DNA of 56,041 nt from JAJRAG01 sp050010535 (GTDB taxonomy: Archaea; Thermoplasmatota; Thermoplasmata; Methanomassiliicoccales; JACIVX01). A program made the translations under genes and the position numbers. The stretch spans positions 1-56,041 of the forward strand of contig JBEKKT010000006.1 of NCBI GenBank assembly GCA_050010535.1, given 5' to 3'. How positions within the stretch are numbered: the first letter of the stretch is position 1; every line of letters begins with the position of its first letter. Positions 6,932-16,096 of this stretch are shown in pieces. The notes beneath the pieces are model-generated. The model did no database searches. It was not told the DNA's origin and worked only from the letters and a program-made list of their open reading frames with translations.

Positions 6932-8566
6932 TTGAAACCAGAGGGGTTAAGCGAGCTGCTCGAATTGGTGCGAAAGCTTCCGGACATGCCCAACGTCGAT
7001 CACCCTACTCCCGAGCATTTAAGGACGCTCAGCGAGAAGTTCGGGAACCTGACGGAGTTCGGAAACTACAACTTCTGCTCGACCGTTAGGAACAGGAGCG
7101 CGGGTCTCACTGTCTACATCGGCGACGAAAGCGTTAGGGAGAAGAAGCTCACCAGAACGAAGGAGGAGATATTCGGGAACCTTCCGAAAACCATGAGGTC
7201 CGTCCTGGATTACCTGCCACGCGCTCCGCTTCACTATCTGCCACTGACTATGGGAAGAAACGACAGCTTCTCCCCGCACTGCAATCTCTTCATCTCACGC
7301 TATCGGACAGATTACATACGTTTGGCATACATGGTGAACCAGACGCTGTTCCCCAGGACTGACGCTCCCGGCCCGGAAATGAGCCTGATCGATCTTCCTG
7401 AGTGGCAGGAGAAAGACCGCCAGATTCTGGTCTTTCCCGAGGAGCGCTTGACGCTAGTCCTAGGGAGCGATTACTACGGCGAAATAAAGAAGGGGTTCCT
7501 CAGAATGGGGATGTATGCGGCAAAGAAGCGTGACATGCTCGGCCTACATGCCGGCTCGAAGCTCATATGGGCCCGCACACCAGAGGCGAAGATCCGCAAG
7601 ATAGGGATGATCATCTTCGGACTGACAGCTACCGGCAAAACCACCCACTCCTGCCACGATCACGGGTTGACCGCGCCTGGAGAGAAGGTGAGGATCGTAC
7701 AGGACGACGTCGTCTTTCTCAAGAGGAATGGGGAAGCGCTCGGAACGGAGAGAGGGTTCTACATCAAGACCGACGGTCTGAATCCGGAGTCGCAGTCTCT
7801 GCTTTACAGTGCGGCACGCAGCAAGGACGCGATTTTGGAGAACATCATGGTCGATTACACTGGAAAAGTATTCTTCCAGGACGAGGTTCTCACTGGGAAT
7901 GGAAGAGGTATCATCCAGAGGGACGATTTGAGAGAGTTCAAGAGCGAGAGCCTGAACCTCCCACCTCTTTCCGAGCTGGATAAACTCCTCATGGTGTTCA
8001 TTACCAGACGCAACACCGTATTGCCTATAGCCTCGAAGCTAACGCCAGCCCAGGCGGCAGGCGCCTTCATGCTCGGGGAATCTGTCGAGTCGACGGGCGG
8101 GGATCCTAGGAAGGCCGGAGAATCCGTTAGGGTCGTAGGAACGAATCCATTCATCATCGGCAGCGAGTCGGAAGAGGGCAACTGGTTCTACGACTACTTG
8201 CTCAGCAACCTGGACAAGGTTGAATGTTACCAGCTCAACACCGGAGGGGTTGGCGAACTGGTACAAACCGGAGAGAATGGTTCGAAGAAGGTGATCAGGA
8301 AGGTCACCAGAGTCGAGATAAACGAGATAGCCGGGATAATCAGAGCGATATCCCGCGGAACGATTGTATGGAAAAAGGACCCGCACTTCGGGACCCTGAT
8401 ACCTTCGTCCGTCGAGGGCGTCGATCTGGCTAGACTCGACCCGGCGAAGTTCTACGCACAGGAGCAGCTGAGCAAGCTAGTCGAGATTCTCAGGAAGGAG
8501 AGACAGGACTACCTGTCGAAGTTTTTCGACCTGAATCCCGAAATAACGGCGGCTTACAAACCGTAG
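6932..8566 (+). CDS. pckA: Phosphoenolpyruvate carboxykinase (ATP)
   Basis: A 544-residue enzyme that interconverts oxaloacetate plus ATP and PEP plus CO2 plus ADP. The nucleotide loop GLTATGKTT (about residue 229), the metal-binding aspartates in QDDVVFL, the substrate arginine in SRYRTDY and the C-terminal GTNPFIIG region match the ATP-type family. Length is normal. The start is a TTG at 6932, preceded by GGAGG at a 7-nt spacing; no ATG fits. In a methanogen it links PEP and oxaloacetate pools for gluconeogenesis or anaplerosis. Confidence 0.9.
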   Translation: MKPEGLSELLELVRKLPDMPNVDHPTPEHLRTLSEKFGNLTEFGNYNFCSTVRNRSAGLTVYIGDESVREKKLTRTKEEIFGNLPKTMRSVLDYLPRAPLHYLPLTMGRNDSFSPHCNLFISRYRTDYIRLAYMVNQTLFPRTDAPGPEMSLIDLPEWQEKDRQILVFPEERLTLVLGSDYYGEIKKGFLRMGMYAAKKRDMLGLHAGSKLIWARTPEAKIRKIGMIIFGLTATGKTTHSCHDHGLTAPGEKVRIVQDDVVFLKRNGEALGTERGFYIKTDGLNPESQSLLYSAARSKDAILENIMVDYTGKVFFQDEVLTGNGRGIIQRDDLREFKSESLNLPPLSELDKLLMVFITRRNTVLPIASKLTPAQAAGAFMLGESVESTGGDPRKAGESVRVVGTNPFIIGSESEEGNWFYDYLLSNLDKVECYQLNTGGVGELVQTGENGSKKVIRKVTRVEINEIAGIIRAISRGTIVWKKDPHFGTLIPSSVEGVDLARLDPAKFYAQEQLSKLVEILRKERQDYLSKFFDLNPEITAAYKP

Positions 8567-8845
8567 CGACCTGAATAGCGTCTCTTCGTGGAATCGTCGG
8601 CATATACCAACATTGGCAGCGATCACTCTTGTCACAACTGCCCTGCCACAACGGGAAACCGGATATTTCATGAGAGTTGCCACGACGTGCGCTTCTTCAA
8701 CGGATGTGCTGGCAAGCTGCCTTGACTTCGATAACATTGGAGTCTCCGCTCTTTCTGCTAAGAACTAGAAAATCCCGGTCAGAAGGAAGCGGGAAATGTT
8801 TAGTACTCAGCAAATCATGAAAACAAAACAAAGAGGGGAGGAACT
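8567..8845. other. Short gap after pckA
   Basis: No supported gene in 279 bp. A minus-strand frame (8477-8737) overlaps the pckA 3' end and has no coding character. GAGGGGAGGAAC just before 8846 supplies a Shine-Dalgarno sequence for the next gene. Confidence 0.5.
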
Positions 8846-9319
8846 ATGAGGATATCCACAGGCAAAATGTATCTCTTTGTGGAGCGAGTGCCACTAAGGA
8901 CACATCAAGTGTTGCGGAAGGAACTATCCGAAGGAAGGAAGGCTCTGTACATATCGAAGAACTCGCCACATTTGCTTCGGTCGCAGCTGGACTTTGACCC
9001 CGAGACAATACAGATGAAGTGGCTGACCCCTCGTCCTGGTGAAGGATGCATTCCCCCCATGAACCTGGCTGAGTTCGAGAAATATGTCACTCGATTTCTG
9101 ATCGAGAACAAGAACGGGATCGTGGTTCTGAATGGCGTTGAGGTGCTTGAGATGTGGAACGGATTCAAGCCTGTTCTCGACGTCATAAGGAGAACCCAGG
9201 AGAAGGTCAGCGGCAATGGCAACAATCTGCTCATAAGCCTTGACCCCAAGACCCAGTTTTCGAAGAACCTGAACGATCTTGAACAGATTTCAGACGAAGT
9301 AGTGTCTAGCTATGCTTGA
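8846..9319 (+). CDS. DUF835 protein
   Basis: A 157-residue DUF835 family protein. Recognisable parts are the N-terminal strand-helix ending in KALYISKNSP, the central GIVVLNGVEVLEMWNGFKPVL (family consensus: vvLDGleYLi..N.f..v) and LLISLDPKTQF. The family is abundant in Thermoplasmata and Thermococci, often at the C-terminus of sensor kinases, and its biochemical role is unknown. The gene overlaps the next one by 8 bp, so the two are translated from one message. Two more family members occur at 19107-20148. Confidence 0.75.
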   Translation: MRISTGKMYLFVERVPLRTHQVLRKELSEGRKALYISKNSPHLLRSQLDFDPETIQMKWLTPRPGEGCIPPMNLAEFEKYVTRFLIENKNGIVVLNGVEVLEMWNGFKPVLDVIRRTQEKVSGNGNNLLISLDPKTQFSKNLNDLEQISDEVVSSYA

Positions 9320-10424
9320 GGGGAATCCCCCTATTCTTTTTCTTCCGAAAGATTCATTTGAAAGTCGAGTAGATATTGTTCTGGCGAGGCACCGAATGGA
9401 TTTCGTAGACCGTGTGAGCAAGCAGACCGAGGGTCTCAGAGAGATCGAGGGTGCCTGTGGGATCTGCCACGGGACTTTGGAAGCGGTCATCGATGAAGGA
9501 GGGAAAGCGAGCGCATTCGAAGAGCCCGAGGGGGTACTCGCCATCATAAGGGACGATCACAGCGAGGTCGTCGGGGAGGGCTTTGACATTGTCTGGTCTC
9601 CGGCTGTTTTGGCCGCGGAGATCGACGCCGGTCTCATACCGAAGAGTATGTGTCCCACGTTGGCCGAAGATGCTCTCAGCAACTCGGACGATGTCCATAG
9701 AGTCGCTTCACTTTTCGGTTTCGGAAGGGTCTTGACACCCTCTGTGCTCGCGCTCCAGCATGTCAATGAACTGGGCGGCCGGACCCTGATAAAGAGGGAA
9801 GGACTTGGCGTTTCCGCCACCATGCAAGACGGAGAAGGACGCATTCTGACGAAATCGTCTGTCTCCTATTGTCCCACCTGCGCCATAACCAAAGCCGCGG
9901 CGTCATCGGCAGACATATCTGCAAGCATAAAGGAGAAGCTGTCGAACGTGAGGAACACTGGACGCGAGAAGTGGGAGAGACGCTTGGAGAACAGATACGA
10001 GGCGAGGGGAGGGGGCGTCAGGGTAAGCATTGCTGAGAGCGACAAAGTCCTGGCAGACAGAGTCCTGGGCTGCTGCATCGCCTACGGAACAACAAAGGCG
10101 GAGATAGCGGCCGGCCTGATTCCCGCAGAGGGAGGGAAGAGGTTCAAGACGTACTGCAACCTTTGCCCCATGAAGCATTGTTGGATGGGGAAATCGATGG
10201 GGGCGATGGGGAACATCGTTTTGCACCGATTGAGCGAGATTGGGACGGAGATCGAGGTCTCGGCGGACGGCTTGATAACCGCAAGAATCCCTGGCGAAAA
10301 TACGATCGAGGGGCGCGGGACACTCTGCTCGCTCAGCGCACTCACGAACATGCTAATAACTGCCGAGGGGAATCAGGTGCTGCGACCTTCGCCGACGAAG
10401 AGATTTCCCGAAATGAGCAAATGA
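9312..10424 (+). CDS. Unrecognised cysteine-rich protein, translationally coupled to DUF835
   Basis: A 370-residue protein with four Cys clusters: GACGICHG (about 48), SYCPTCA (about 188), LGCCIAYG (about 253) and YCNLCPMKHC (about 282). Two segments look like internal repeats, AAEIDAGLIPKSMCPT (about 110) and KAEIAAGLIPAEGGK (about 264). This pattern would suit an Fe-S or zinc protein built from a duplicated unit. No transmembrane segment is seen. I do not recognise the family. The start overlaps the end of the DUF835 gene, implying coupled expression and perhaps a joint function. Confidence 0.75.
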   Translation: MLEGNPPILFLPKDSFESRVDIVLARHRMDFVDRVSKQTEGLREIEGACGICHGTLEAVIDEGGKASAFEEPEGVLAIIRDDHSEVVGEGFDIVWSPAVLAAEIDAGLIPKSMCPTLAEDALSNSDDVHRVASLFGFGRVLTPSVLALQHVNELGGRTLIKREGLGVSATMQDGEGRILTKSSVSYCPTCAITKAAASSADISASIKEKLSNVRNTGREKWERRLENRYEARGGGVRVSIAESDKVLADRVLGCCIAYGTTKAEIAAGLIPAEGGKRFKTYCNLCPMKHCWMGKSMGAMGNIVLHRLSEIGTEIEVSADGLITARIPGENTIEGRGTLCSLSALTNMLITAEGNQVLRPSPTKRFPEMSK

Positions 10425-10526
10425 GGATATGATTCGTTTTCTCGTTCTGGAATCGCGACGGACCACATAGTATGCCACAAAGAACCAGGCGATGACAAAC
10501 AATAAGACACCGACAACCGATGGCAT
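10353..10526 (-). CDS. Possible small single-pass membrane protein
   Basis: A 57-residue frame starting at the ATG at 10526. Residues 2-24 (PSVVGVLLFVIAWFFVAYYV) form one hydrophobic segment, followed by the basic stretch VRRDSRTRKR, giving an in-out topology with a cytoplasmic tail. The last 72 bp are antisense to the end of the 370-residue gene. A GGAGG lies only one base before the ATG, too close for a normal ribosome site. The hydrophobic-then-basic pattern in an otherwise empty gap is the main support. Confidence 0.4.
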   Translation of the reverse strand: MPSVVGVLLFVIAWFFVAYYVVRRDSRTRKRIISSFAHFGKSLRRRRSQHLIPLGSY

Positions 10527-10532
10527 GCCTCC

Positions 10533-11405
10533 ATGGTCCGATCCTTAGCTACCATTTCGGAAAAGGCTCGAACGGACTCGACCTCGGGAGCCTCGGAGAT
10601 ACTCATCTCCGTCCTAATGGACCTCCGCGATTATGTCGGTGGCGCCGACAAACTGGACCGAGAAGAGCTGAGTATGTTCGCATTCTCCCTTCATCAGGGG
10701 AAACCTGCGATGGCCCCGCTCTTCAATCTCTCGAACTCGATCCTCTGTCTGATTGAGGACTGCCCGTTCGAGAAGATTCCCTCGGATGCGCTGGACGCAA
10801 TGTTCGCGAAAGCACAAAGAGAAGAGGAATCTGCCAATCCCGCAATAGCGGAGTTGTCGAAGAAGCGGATCGATGCATCCAGAATCGTGACGATGTCATA
10901 TTCGAGCACGGTTATTGGCGCACTGAGGGCGATGGGGGAGCGCAGAGATCTGATCGTGACGGTCGCAGAATCCTTGCCAGGAGGGGAGGGCAGGCGCACG
11001 GCGAAGATCCTCTCCTCCGAAGGGATGGCGACTGAGCTTATCCCGGACTCATTGGTGTTTAGCCGGGTGAAAGATGCCGACGCTGCCATCGTGGGAGCCG
11101 ACGCTGTGACAAGCCAAGGGGTAGTGAACAAGGTGGGCACCTACGCCCTTGCACTCGCTGCGGTGAATCATGAAATCCGGGCATATGTGCTATGCAGCAC
11201 ATCGAAGTTCTGCCGGATGAAAATCGATAACCTTGGATTCGTCGAAAGACGACCAGGGAAGAACCTGTCAAGATCGAGCCAGGTGTTCGAGTCCTCACCG
11301 ATCGATCACTTCCATCGATTCGTGACCGACAGGGGCATCTTGAGGCCAACGGAGGTGAGATCGAAGCTGAAGGATTATCGGATAGCGCTCGCGTGGTATT
11401 ATTGA
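10533..11405 (+). CDS. IF-2B alpha/beta/delta family protein
   Basis: A 290-residue member of the eIF-2B / ribose-1,5-bisphosphate isomerase superfamily. The C-terminal Rossmann-like half shows ESLPGGEGRR, DAAIVGADAV and GVVNKVGTYALALAA, which are the family's sugar-phosphate and dimer motifs. The N-terminal 110 residues are helical. Archaeal members are either R15P isomerase of the AMP-degrading pathway, methylthioribose-phosphate isomerase, or translation-factor-like proteins. I cannot choose from sequence alone, and no RuBisCO or AMP phosphorylase gene is nearby. Confidence 0.75.
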   Translation: MVRSLATISEKARTDSTSGASEILISVLMDLRDYVGGADKLDREELSMFAFSLHQGKPAMAPLFNLSNSILCLIEDCPFEKIPSDALDAMFAKAQREEESANPAIAELSKKRIDASRIVTMSYSSTVIGALRAMGERRDLIVTVAESLPGGEGRRTAKILSSEGMATELIPDSLVFSRVKDADAAIVGADAVTSQGVVNKVGTYALALAAVNHEIRAYVLCSTSKFCRMKIDNLGFVERRPGKNLSRSSQVFESSPIDHFHRFVTDRGILRPTEVRSKLKDYRIALAWYY

Positions 11406-11452
11406 CGTTTAGGACGCAAGGTAATTAGGCTATTATCCTCATTGATACTCTA

Positions 11453-12163
11453 ATGAAGCTGATTGGGCTCAAGAAGAACGGCAACCAGGCCCGAGTGGAG
11501 TTCTTCGGCTGCCCTCTACGTTGCGACTACTGTACTCGTATCAGACAGGACAAGAAGGACCATGAGGTCACGGAAGTGGTGGAGTTCCTGGCGGATCCCG
11601 CCGTCGAAGATGTTTACATCGGCGGGGCCGAGCCGACACTCCAGAAGAGGGAGTTGCTGGACCTCCTGCAACGCTTGAGGCGCATGAACAAGAGGATCAC
11701 GCTCAAGACCAGAGGCAACGACCCTGAATTCCTGAAGAGCACGATTGGGACCGTCGACAGGTATGTCGTCGAAGTGAAATGTCCCCTGGACGATGCAGCC
11801 TGCTACTCCGAGCTTATCGGTCTCTCGCGCGATCGAACCAGGCAGTATATTAACTCGCTCGATAGATCGCTCGATGTCCTGAAGGGACAGAAGGTAAGGG
11901 TCTGGATAAGAGCCATCCCCGGATTCGTGACCCCCGAGAGGATAGAGTCAATCGGCAAGCAGATCTCCGGGAGGGCAAGCGAGGTCTTCCTGTACCAGTT
12001 CTTGAGCAACCCAGCCGATGACGCGCCCTTCCGAGAGATCACGGAACCGGGACCTTCAGAGACGGAGATGGTCGCGTTCGCGCGAAAGCTCGTGAGGCAC
12101 GTTCCGAGAGTGATCGTTCGAGGCAGAGGGTTCGAGAGCGAATTCTCTGGGAATGTTCGGTAG
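11453..12163 (+). CDS. Radical SAM protein
   Basis: A 236-residue protein. GCPLRCDYC (about residues 19-27) is the CxxxCxxC loop that holds the 4Fe-4S cluster cleaving S-adenosylmethionine. GGAEPTLQ is the GGE-like SAM-binding strand, and VRVWIRAIPGF is a later core strand. The short length and the position of the cluster near the N-terminus resemble pyruvate-formate-lyase-activase-like proteins. No partner glycyl-radical enzyme is seen. The anaerobic ribonucleotide reductase in this window is class II and needs no activase. Confidence 0.8.
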   Translation: MKLIGLKKNGNQARVEFFGCPLRCDYCTRIRQDKKDHEVTEVVEFLADPAVEDVYIGGAEPTLQKRELLDLLQRLRRMNKRITLKTRGNDPEFLKSTIGTVDRYVVEVKCPLDDAACYSELIGLSRDRTRQYINSLDRSLDVLKGQKVRVWIRAIPGFVTPERIESIGKQISGRASEVFLYQFLSNPADDAPFREITEPGPSETEMVAFARKLVRHVPRVIVRGRGFESEFSGNVR

Positions 12164-12297
12164 TCCCTCAGGATCCCACGGATGTGCAAAGGGCGCGTAT
12201 GACGGAGGCTCGTTCGTAGAAAGAAAGAGAATAAAAAAAGAGAAGTGGATCGACGAAGGATGGATTGCACCCTTCGAACACTAGTGCACGCAACTGA

Positions 12298-12543
12298 TTA
12301 TCTATTCCGCAACATTCTCGGCGAAGGCGGCGCTTCGCACAACCTTGACATTGTTATTTCCATCTCGTCACCGACCTTTGGGCCTGGTACGAAAACAATG
12401 ACGCCACTTATGCGGGCAATGCCGTCACCCTGTCGGCCGATATCCTCGATCTTCACATGGTATCTGTCGCCCTGCTGGGTAGGGGACGAGACTTCTGGCT
12501 TTGAATGACCTACGATCTCCAATATTCTACTTCCTTGGTGCAA
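12298..12543 (-). CDS. TRAM-domain protein with a 3' frameshift
   Basis: Residues 24-70 are a TRAM domain (GDRYHVKIEDIGRQGDGIA, then VIVFVPGPKVGDEMEIT), a small beta-barrel RNA-binding fold common as stand-alone proteins in methanogens. The annotated frame ends in an atypical SRLCEAPPSPRMLRNR. One frame over, the same bases read VKVVRSAAFAENVAE then TAG (12304-12302), which is the normal TRAM C-terminus. A one-base deletion near 12352-12358 explains this. It is either a real truncation of the last strand or a sequencing error. Confidence 0.75.
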   Translation of the reverse strand: MHQGSRILEIVGHSKPEVSSPTQQGDRYHVKIEDIGRQGDGIARISGVIVFVPGPKVGDEMEITMSRLCEAPPSPRMLRNR

Positions 12544-12690
12544 CCCAGCGTGATTCGGACCGATTGTTTTCGGACCCGGTTTTCGGCTTTGAACGGAGAC
12601 TCTGTGTCAATACTTCGGGGAAAGCCCATGTCAAACAGCGTTCGAATCAGTGCGAGGGCAACCCGATTTCGCAGTGTCCAGGTATTGAGC

Positions 12691-13869
12691 TCAGATCACC
12701 GGGCCGGTGACATATATGTTCATCGACCCATCGTAGCCAAGCACTTCCGCCTTGGTCTTGCGGCCCGATGCGACCGACATCACAGCCTCGAGAATCCAGT
12801 CACCTGCCTGGTCGATCGTTTCGGCACCGCTCAATATCCCGCTCACGTCCACATCGATATGATCTGCCAGCATCCTCGCGGTCTTCGGATTGCCGGTGAC
12901 CTTTATGACAGGAACAAACGGGAATCCCTGGGGAGCACCCCGACCGGTCGTGAAGACTATCACCTGGGCGCCCGTCGCCGCCAGACCCGTGAGCACCTCT
13001 GGCTCCCTACCAGGGGAATCGACCATGAACAGCCCCTTCGAAGTTATCCTACTGCCGTAGGAGAACACGCCGTCGATCTTCCTCGAACCGGTCTTCACGG
13101 CTGCCCCAAGGGACTTCTCCTCTATCGTGGAAAGTCCACCTCTGATGTTGCCCTGAGTCGGCTGCCCGCCTCTCATGTCCACACCCATCCTTTTTGCCCG
13201 CCCTTCCATATCCAGCACCGTGCACAGAACCTCTCTCCGGACCTTCGCGTTCCTACCGCGAGACGCAAGAAGATCCTCGGCGCCAATGCACTCGGTCGTC
13301 TCCCCGAACACGCAACTAGCTCCTTCATCGATCAGCATGTCTACGGTCCTTCCGAGCGCGGGATTCGCTGTGACGCCCGAAGTCGTGTCGGACCCGCCGC
13401 ACTTCAGACCGAGCAACAGACTGGATATGTCCACTTCCTTCCTTTCTCCCGGTAGGAACTCCTTCCTCAGCTTCGCAATCTTTGACCGGGCGATGTCTCT
13501 CGCTTGCTTCGCTCCGCCGACGTCCTGTATCGTGATCTTCTCCACCGGTTTTCCCGAATGGGATATCCCTTCCGCAACCTCGTCGATGGACACGCTTTCG
13601 CAACCGAGTCCGACAAGAACGACGGCCGCGACGTTCGGGTGCTGACCAAGCGAGATCAATGTCCGAGTGACGATCTTCAAGTCCGGAGATGTCTGCGCGC
13701 ATCCCTGGCCATGACAAAACGCCTTCACTCTGCTCCTCGGTGACGATATCCATCTAGCAACTTCGTTCGCGCACGCCACTGTGGAGATGACACCGATGAA
13801 GTTCCTGGTCCCGACCGTCCCGTCAGGCCTATCGTATCCATTGAATGTCAGTCGATGCAACGCCATCAC
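12691..13869 (-). CDS. UxaA-family hydro-lyase (altronate dehydratase / sulfolactate lyase large-subunit type)
   Basis: A 392-residue protein. The start FNGYDRPDGTVGTRNFIGV is the hallmark of the UxaA/GarD/SuyB catalytic domain. Other matches are CHGQGCAQ, LVGLGCE, LGLKCGGSDTTSG and FTTGRGAPQGFPFVPVIKVTGN. The enzymes remove water or sulfite from hydroxy acids using Fe2+. The SAF-domain small subunit that usually accompanies it is not recognisable; the upstream 78-residue gene is different. In methanogens a role near sulfolactate/coenzyme M metabolism is possible but unproven. Confidence 0.8.
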   Translation of the reverse strand: MMALHRLTFNGYDRPDGTVGTRNFIGVISTVACANEVARWISSPRSRVKAFCHGQGCAQTSPDLKIVTRTLISLGQHPNVAAVVLVGLGCESVSIDEVAEGISHSGKPVEKITIQDVGGAKQARDIARSKIAKLRKEFLPGERKEVDISSLLLGLKCGGSDTTSGVTANPALGRTVDMLIDEGASCVFGETTECIGAEDLLASRGRNAKVRREVLCTVLDMEGRAKRMGVDMRGGQPTQGNIRGGLSTIEEKSLGAAVKTGSRKIDGVFSYGSRITSKGLFMVDSPGREPEVLTGLAATGAQVIVFTTGRGAPQGFPFVPVIKVTGNPKTARMLADHIDVDVSGILSGAETIDQAGDWILEAVMSVASGRKTKAEVLGYDGSMNIYVTGPVI

Positions 13870-13897
13870 CCTGAAGATATCAGTCCGTCAGGTCCGG

Positions 13898-14134
13898 TCA
13901 GCCGGCAATCCTCTGTACAAACTGTTTGACGTGATAATCCCACTCGGATGTGACGATGTCCACATCGGTCTCGTCGCCGGAGCACACGGTGACAGTGACA
14001 TGACCCCCTCCACCTTCCAGACACACCATACTATCGTCCCTTGCTGTGGTCTTCAAACCGAGCTTCTCGAAGTACTCGATCGCCTTCTCTATCACCTTCT
14101 CCGGGGGCAACTTAGTGCTCACTCCATACCTCAT
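13898..14134 (-). CDS. Small conserved-looking protein upstream of the UxaA-family gene
   Basis: A 78-residue alpha/beta protein (KVIEKAIEYFEKLGLKTTAR, then MVCLEGGGGHVTVTVC, then WDYHVKQFVQRI). The pattern helix-strand-strand-helix suits a small ferredoxin-like fold. A TATA-like CTATAAG at 14173-14180 lies about 40 nt upstream. It precedes the UxaA-family gene by 28 bp on the same strand and is probably co-transcribed with it. I do not recognise the family. Confidence 0.65.
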   Translation of the reverse strand: MRYGVSTKLPPEKVIEKAIEYFEKLGLKTTARDDSMVCLEGGGGHVTVTVCSGDETDVDIVTSEWDYHVKQFVQRIAG

Positions 14135-14257
14135 GTGGCTCCTTCCATGGAATAGGATACGTGAGTGAATGCTACTTATAGACTGCGCGAGTCCAACCGT
14201 TCTTCGAATCGAGTCTTCAGAAGGGTAGAGCCGTACGGACCTGATTCGGGTGGAAGA

Positions 14258-14267
14258 GTATTTAAGC
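14258..14267 (+). promoter_or_regulatory. TATA box of the ribonucleotide reductase gene
   Basis: GTATTTAAGC lies about 28 nt before the ATG at 14291, which predicts a leaderless or nearly leaderless message and supports that start over the longer upstream frame. Confidence 0.65.
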
Positions 14268-14290
14268 GGACGCCTGGGTTAATCATACTT

Positions 14291-16096
14291 ATGCGAGAAA
14301 AGGGTTTTCCCGAACTCGGCCACAACGCCGTTCAAATCCTGAAGAAAAGATACCTGAGAAAGGACACAAAAGGGAACGTCATTGAGACTCCGGACGACAT
14401 GTTCAGACGCGTCGCCGATAACGTCGCGTCGGTCAACTCCCAATACAACGACGGACGGAGTGTCGAGGATGAATCCTCTGAGTTCTATAGGATGATGAGA
14501 TTTCTTGAGTTCCTCCCGAACTCCCCAGCGATGATGAACGCGGGCACCGAGTTACAGCAGCTGGCGGCGTGTTTCGTGATACCTGTGGAAGACTCCATTG
14601 AGAGCATCTACAACGCCGTGAAATATGCGGCTATCATCCACCAGAGCGGAGGGGGGACAGGGTTCTCCTTCTCGAAGCTGAGGCCAGAGGGCGACATCGT
14701 GAAGTCCACCGGCGGAGTCGCTTCCGGACCGGTGTCCTTCATGAGAGTCTTTGACGCCGCGACGGAGGCAATCAAGCAAGGGGGAAGGAGACGCGGGGCG
14801 TCAATGGGTGTGCTGAGGGTCAATCATCCGGACGTCGAGAGGTTTATACACTCGAAGGAAGACCTCTCCTCGCTCTCGAACTTCAACATATCGGTCAGTG
14901 TGACCGATGACTTCATGGAAAGGGCGCAGAGGGGGGTGGAGTACGATCTGGTGAACCCTCGGTCCGGTGAAGCGGTCGGCAACCTGAATGCGGGCAGCGT
15001 CCTCGACGACATCTGCAGCATGGCTTGGAAGACCGGGGACCCGGGACTAATCTTCATAGACGCTGTGAACAGGATGAACCCGACTCCCCTCTTGGGGGAC
15101 GTCGAGGCGACAAATCCCTGTGGCGAGGTGCCATTGCTTCCGTATGAGGCGTGCAACCTCGGCTCGATTAACCTAGACCGCATCATGATCGAAAGGAAGG
15201 GAGGATATCAGCTCGAATGGGACCGCCTGGGGGAGCTGGTTGACGCCGGCATTCGATTCCTTGACAATGTCATCGATGCGAGCAAGTATCCACTTCCTCA
15301 GACGACCGACATAGTGAAGAACAACCGCAAGATCGGGCTGGGAATAATGGGCTTTGCAGACGCCCTGATAAAGCTCGGCGTACCCTACGGGTCCGATGAG
15401 TCCTTGGCATTCGCCAAGAAAGTAATCACTTTCATAAAGGAGGAGGCGGAGAGGATGACGAAGAGGATCGGGAAGGAGAGGGGGGACTTCCCAAACATAG
15501 GAAAGAGCAGACACAGATCCCCGCGTAGAAACGCCACGGTGCTGAGCATAGCCCCCACCGGAACCATCAGTATGATAGCGGACTGCTCGAGCGGAATAGA
15601 GCCTTTGTACGCGATATCCTACGCGAAGCATGTCCTGGACGGAGAGCACCTGTTGGAGGTCAACCGTGAGTTCGTCAGGGTCGCGAAGAAAAGGGGATTC
15701 TACAGCGAAGACCTCATGAGGTCTTTTTCCGTGATGCATTCCATCCAGAATGTCGAAAGCGTTCCCAAGGACGTCAGGGACGTGTTTTTGACCGCATATG
15801 ATGTCCCACCCGAGAGACAGGTAGAGGTACAAGCCATCTTCCAGAAGCATGTGGACAACGCTGTGTCGAAGACGATCAATCTGCACGAGGCGGGGACGCC
15901 TGACGATGTGAAATCGATATATCTGGAAGCTTTCAAGCTCGGCTGCAAGGGAATAACGGTTTACAGAGAGGGGTCGAAGACCGGCCAGGTCCTGACGACG
16001 ATCGAGGACCAGACCAAATGTCCGGAGTGCGGAAGCCACCTCAGGGTGGAAGAGGGCGCCTTCGTCTGTCGGGTCTGCGGTTACTCGAACAAGTGA
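14291..16096 (+). CDS. nrdJ: Adenosylcobalamin-dependent ribonucleotide reductase (class II)
   Basis: About 601 residues from the ATG at 14291. It reduces ribonucleotides to deoxyribonucleotides with a B12-derived radical. Visible motifs are AACFVIPVEDS (redox Cys), HQSGGGTGFSF, NPCGEVPL (catalytic Asn-Cys-Glu), NLGSINL and APTGTISMI. The C-terminus ends in a zinc ribbon (CPECGS, CRVCGY), common in archaeal class II enzymes. A longer frame upstream (from 14165) crosses the TATA box and is not used. No activase or small subunit is needed. Confidence 0.93.
   Translation: MREKGFPELGHNAVQILKKRYLRKDTKGNVIETPDDMFRRVADNVASVNSQYNDGRSVEDESSEFYRMMRFLEFLPNSPAMMNAGTELQQLAACFVIPVEDSIESIYNAVKYAAIIHQSGGGTGFSFSKLRPEGDIVKSTGGVASGPVSFMRVFDAATEAIKQGGRRRGASMGVLRVNHPDVERFIHSKEDLSSLSNFNISVSVTDDFMERAQRGVEYDLVNPRSGEAVGNLNAGSVLDDICSMAWKTGDPGLIFIDAVNRMNPTPLLGDVEATNPCGEVPLLPYEACNLGSINLDRIMIERKGGYQLEWDRLGELVDAGIRFLDNVIDASKYPLPQTTDIVKNNRKIGLGIMGFADALIKLGVPYGSDESLAFAKKVITFIKEEAERMTKRIGKERGDFPNIGKSRHRSPRRNATVLSIAPTGTISMIADCSSGIEPLYAISYAKHVLDGEHLLEVNREFVRVAKKRGFYSEDLMRSFSVMHSIQNVESVPKDVRDVFLTAYDVPPERQVEVQAIFQKHVDNAVSKTINLHEAGTPDDVKSIYLEAFKLGCKGITVYREGSKTGQVLTTIEDQTKCPECGSHLRVEEGAFVCRVCGYSNK

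Noticed and set aside
12505..13455. Long plus-strand frame of 316 codons
   Set aside because: It is antisense to the clearly recognisable UxaA-family gene and has low-complexity, Arg/His-rich composition typical of a shadow frame.
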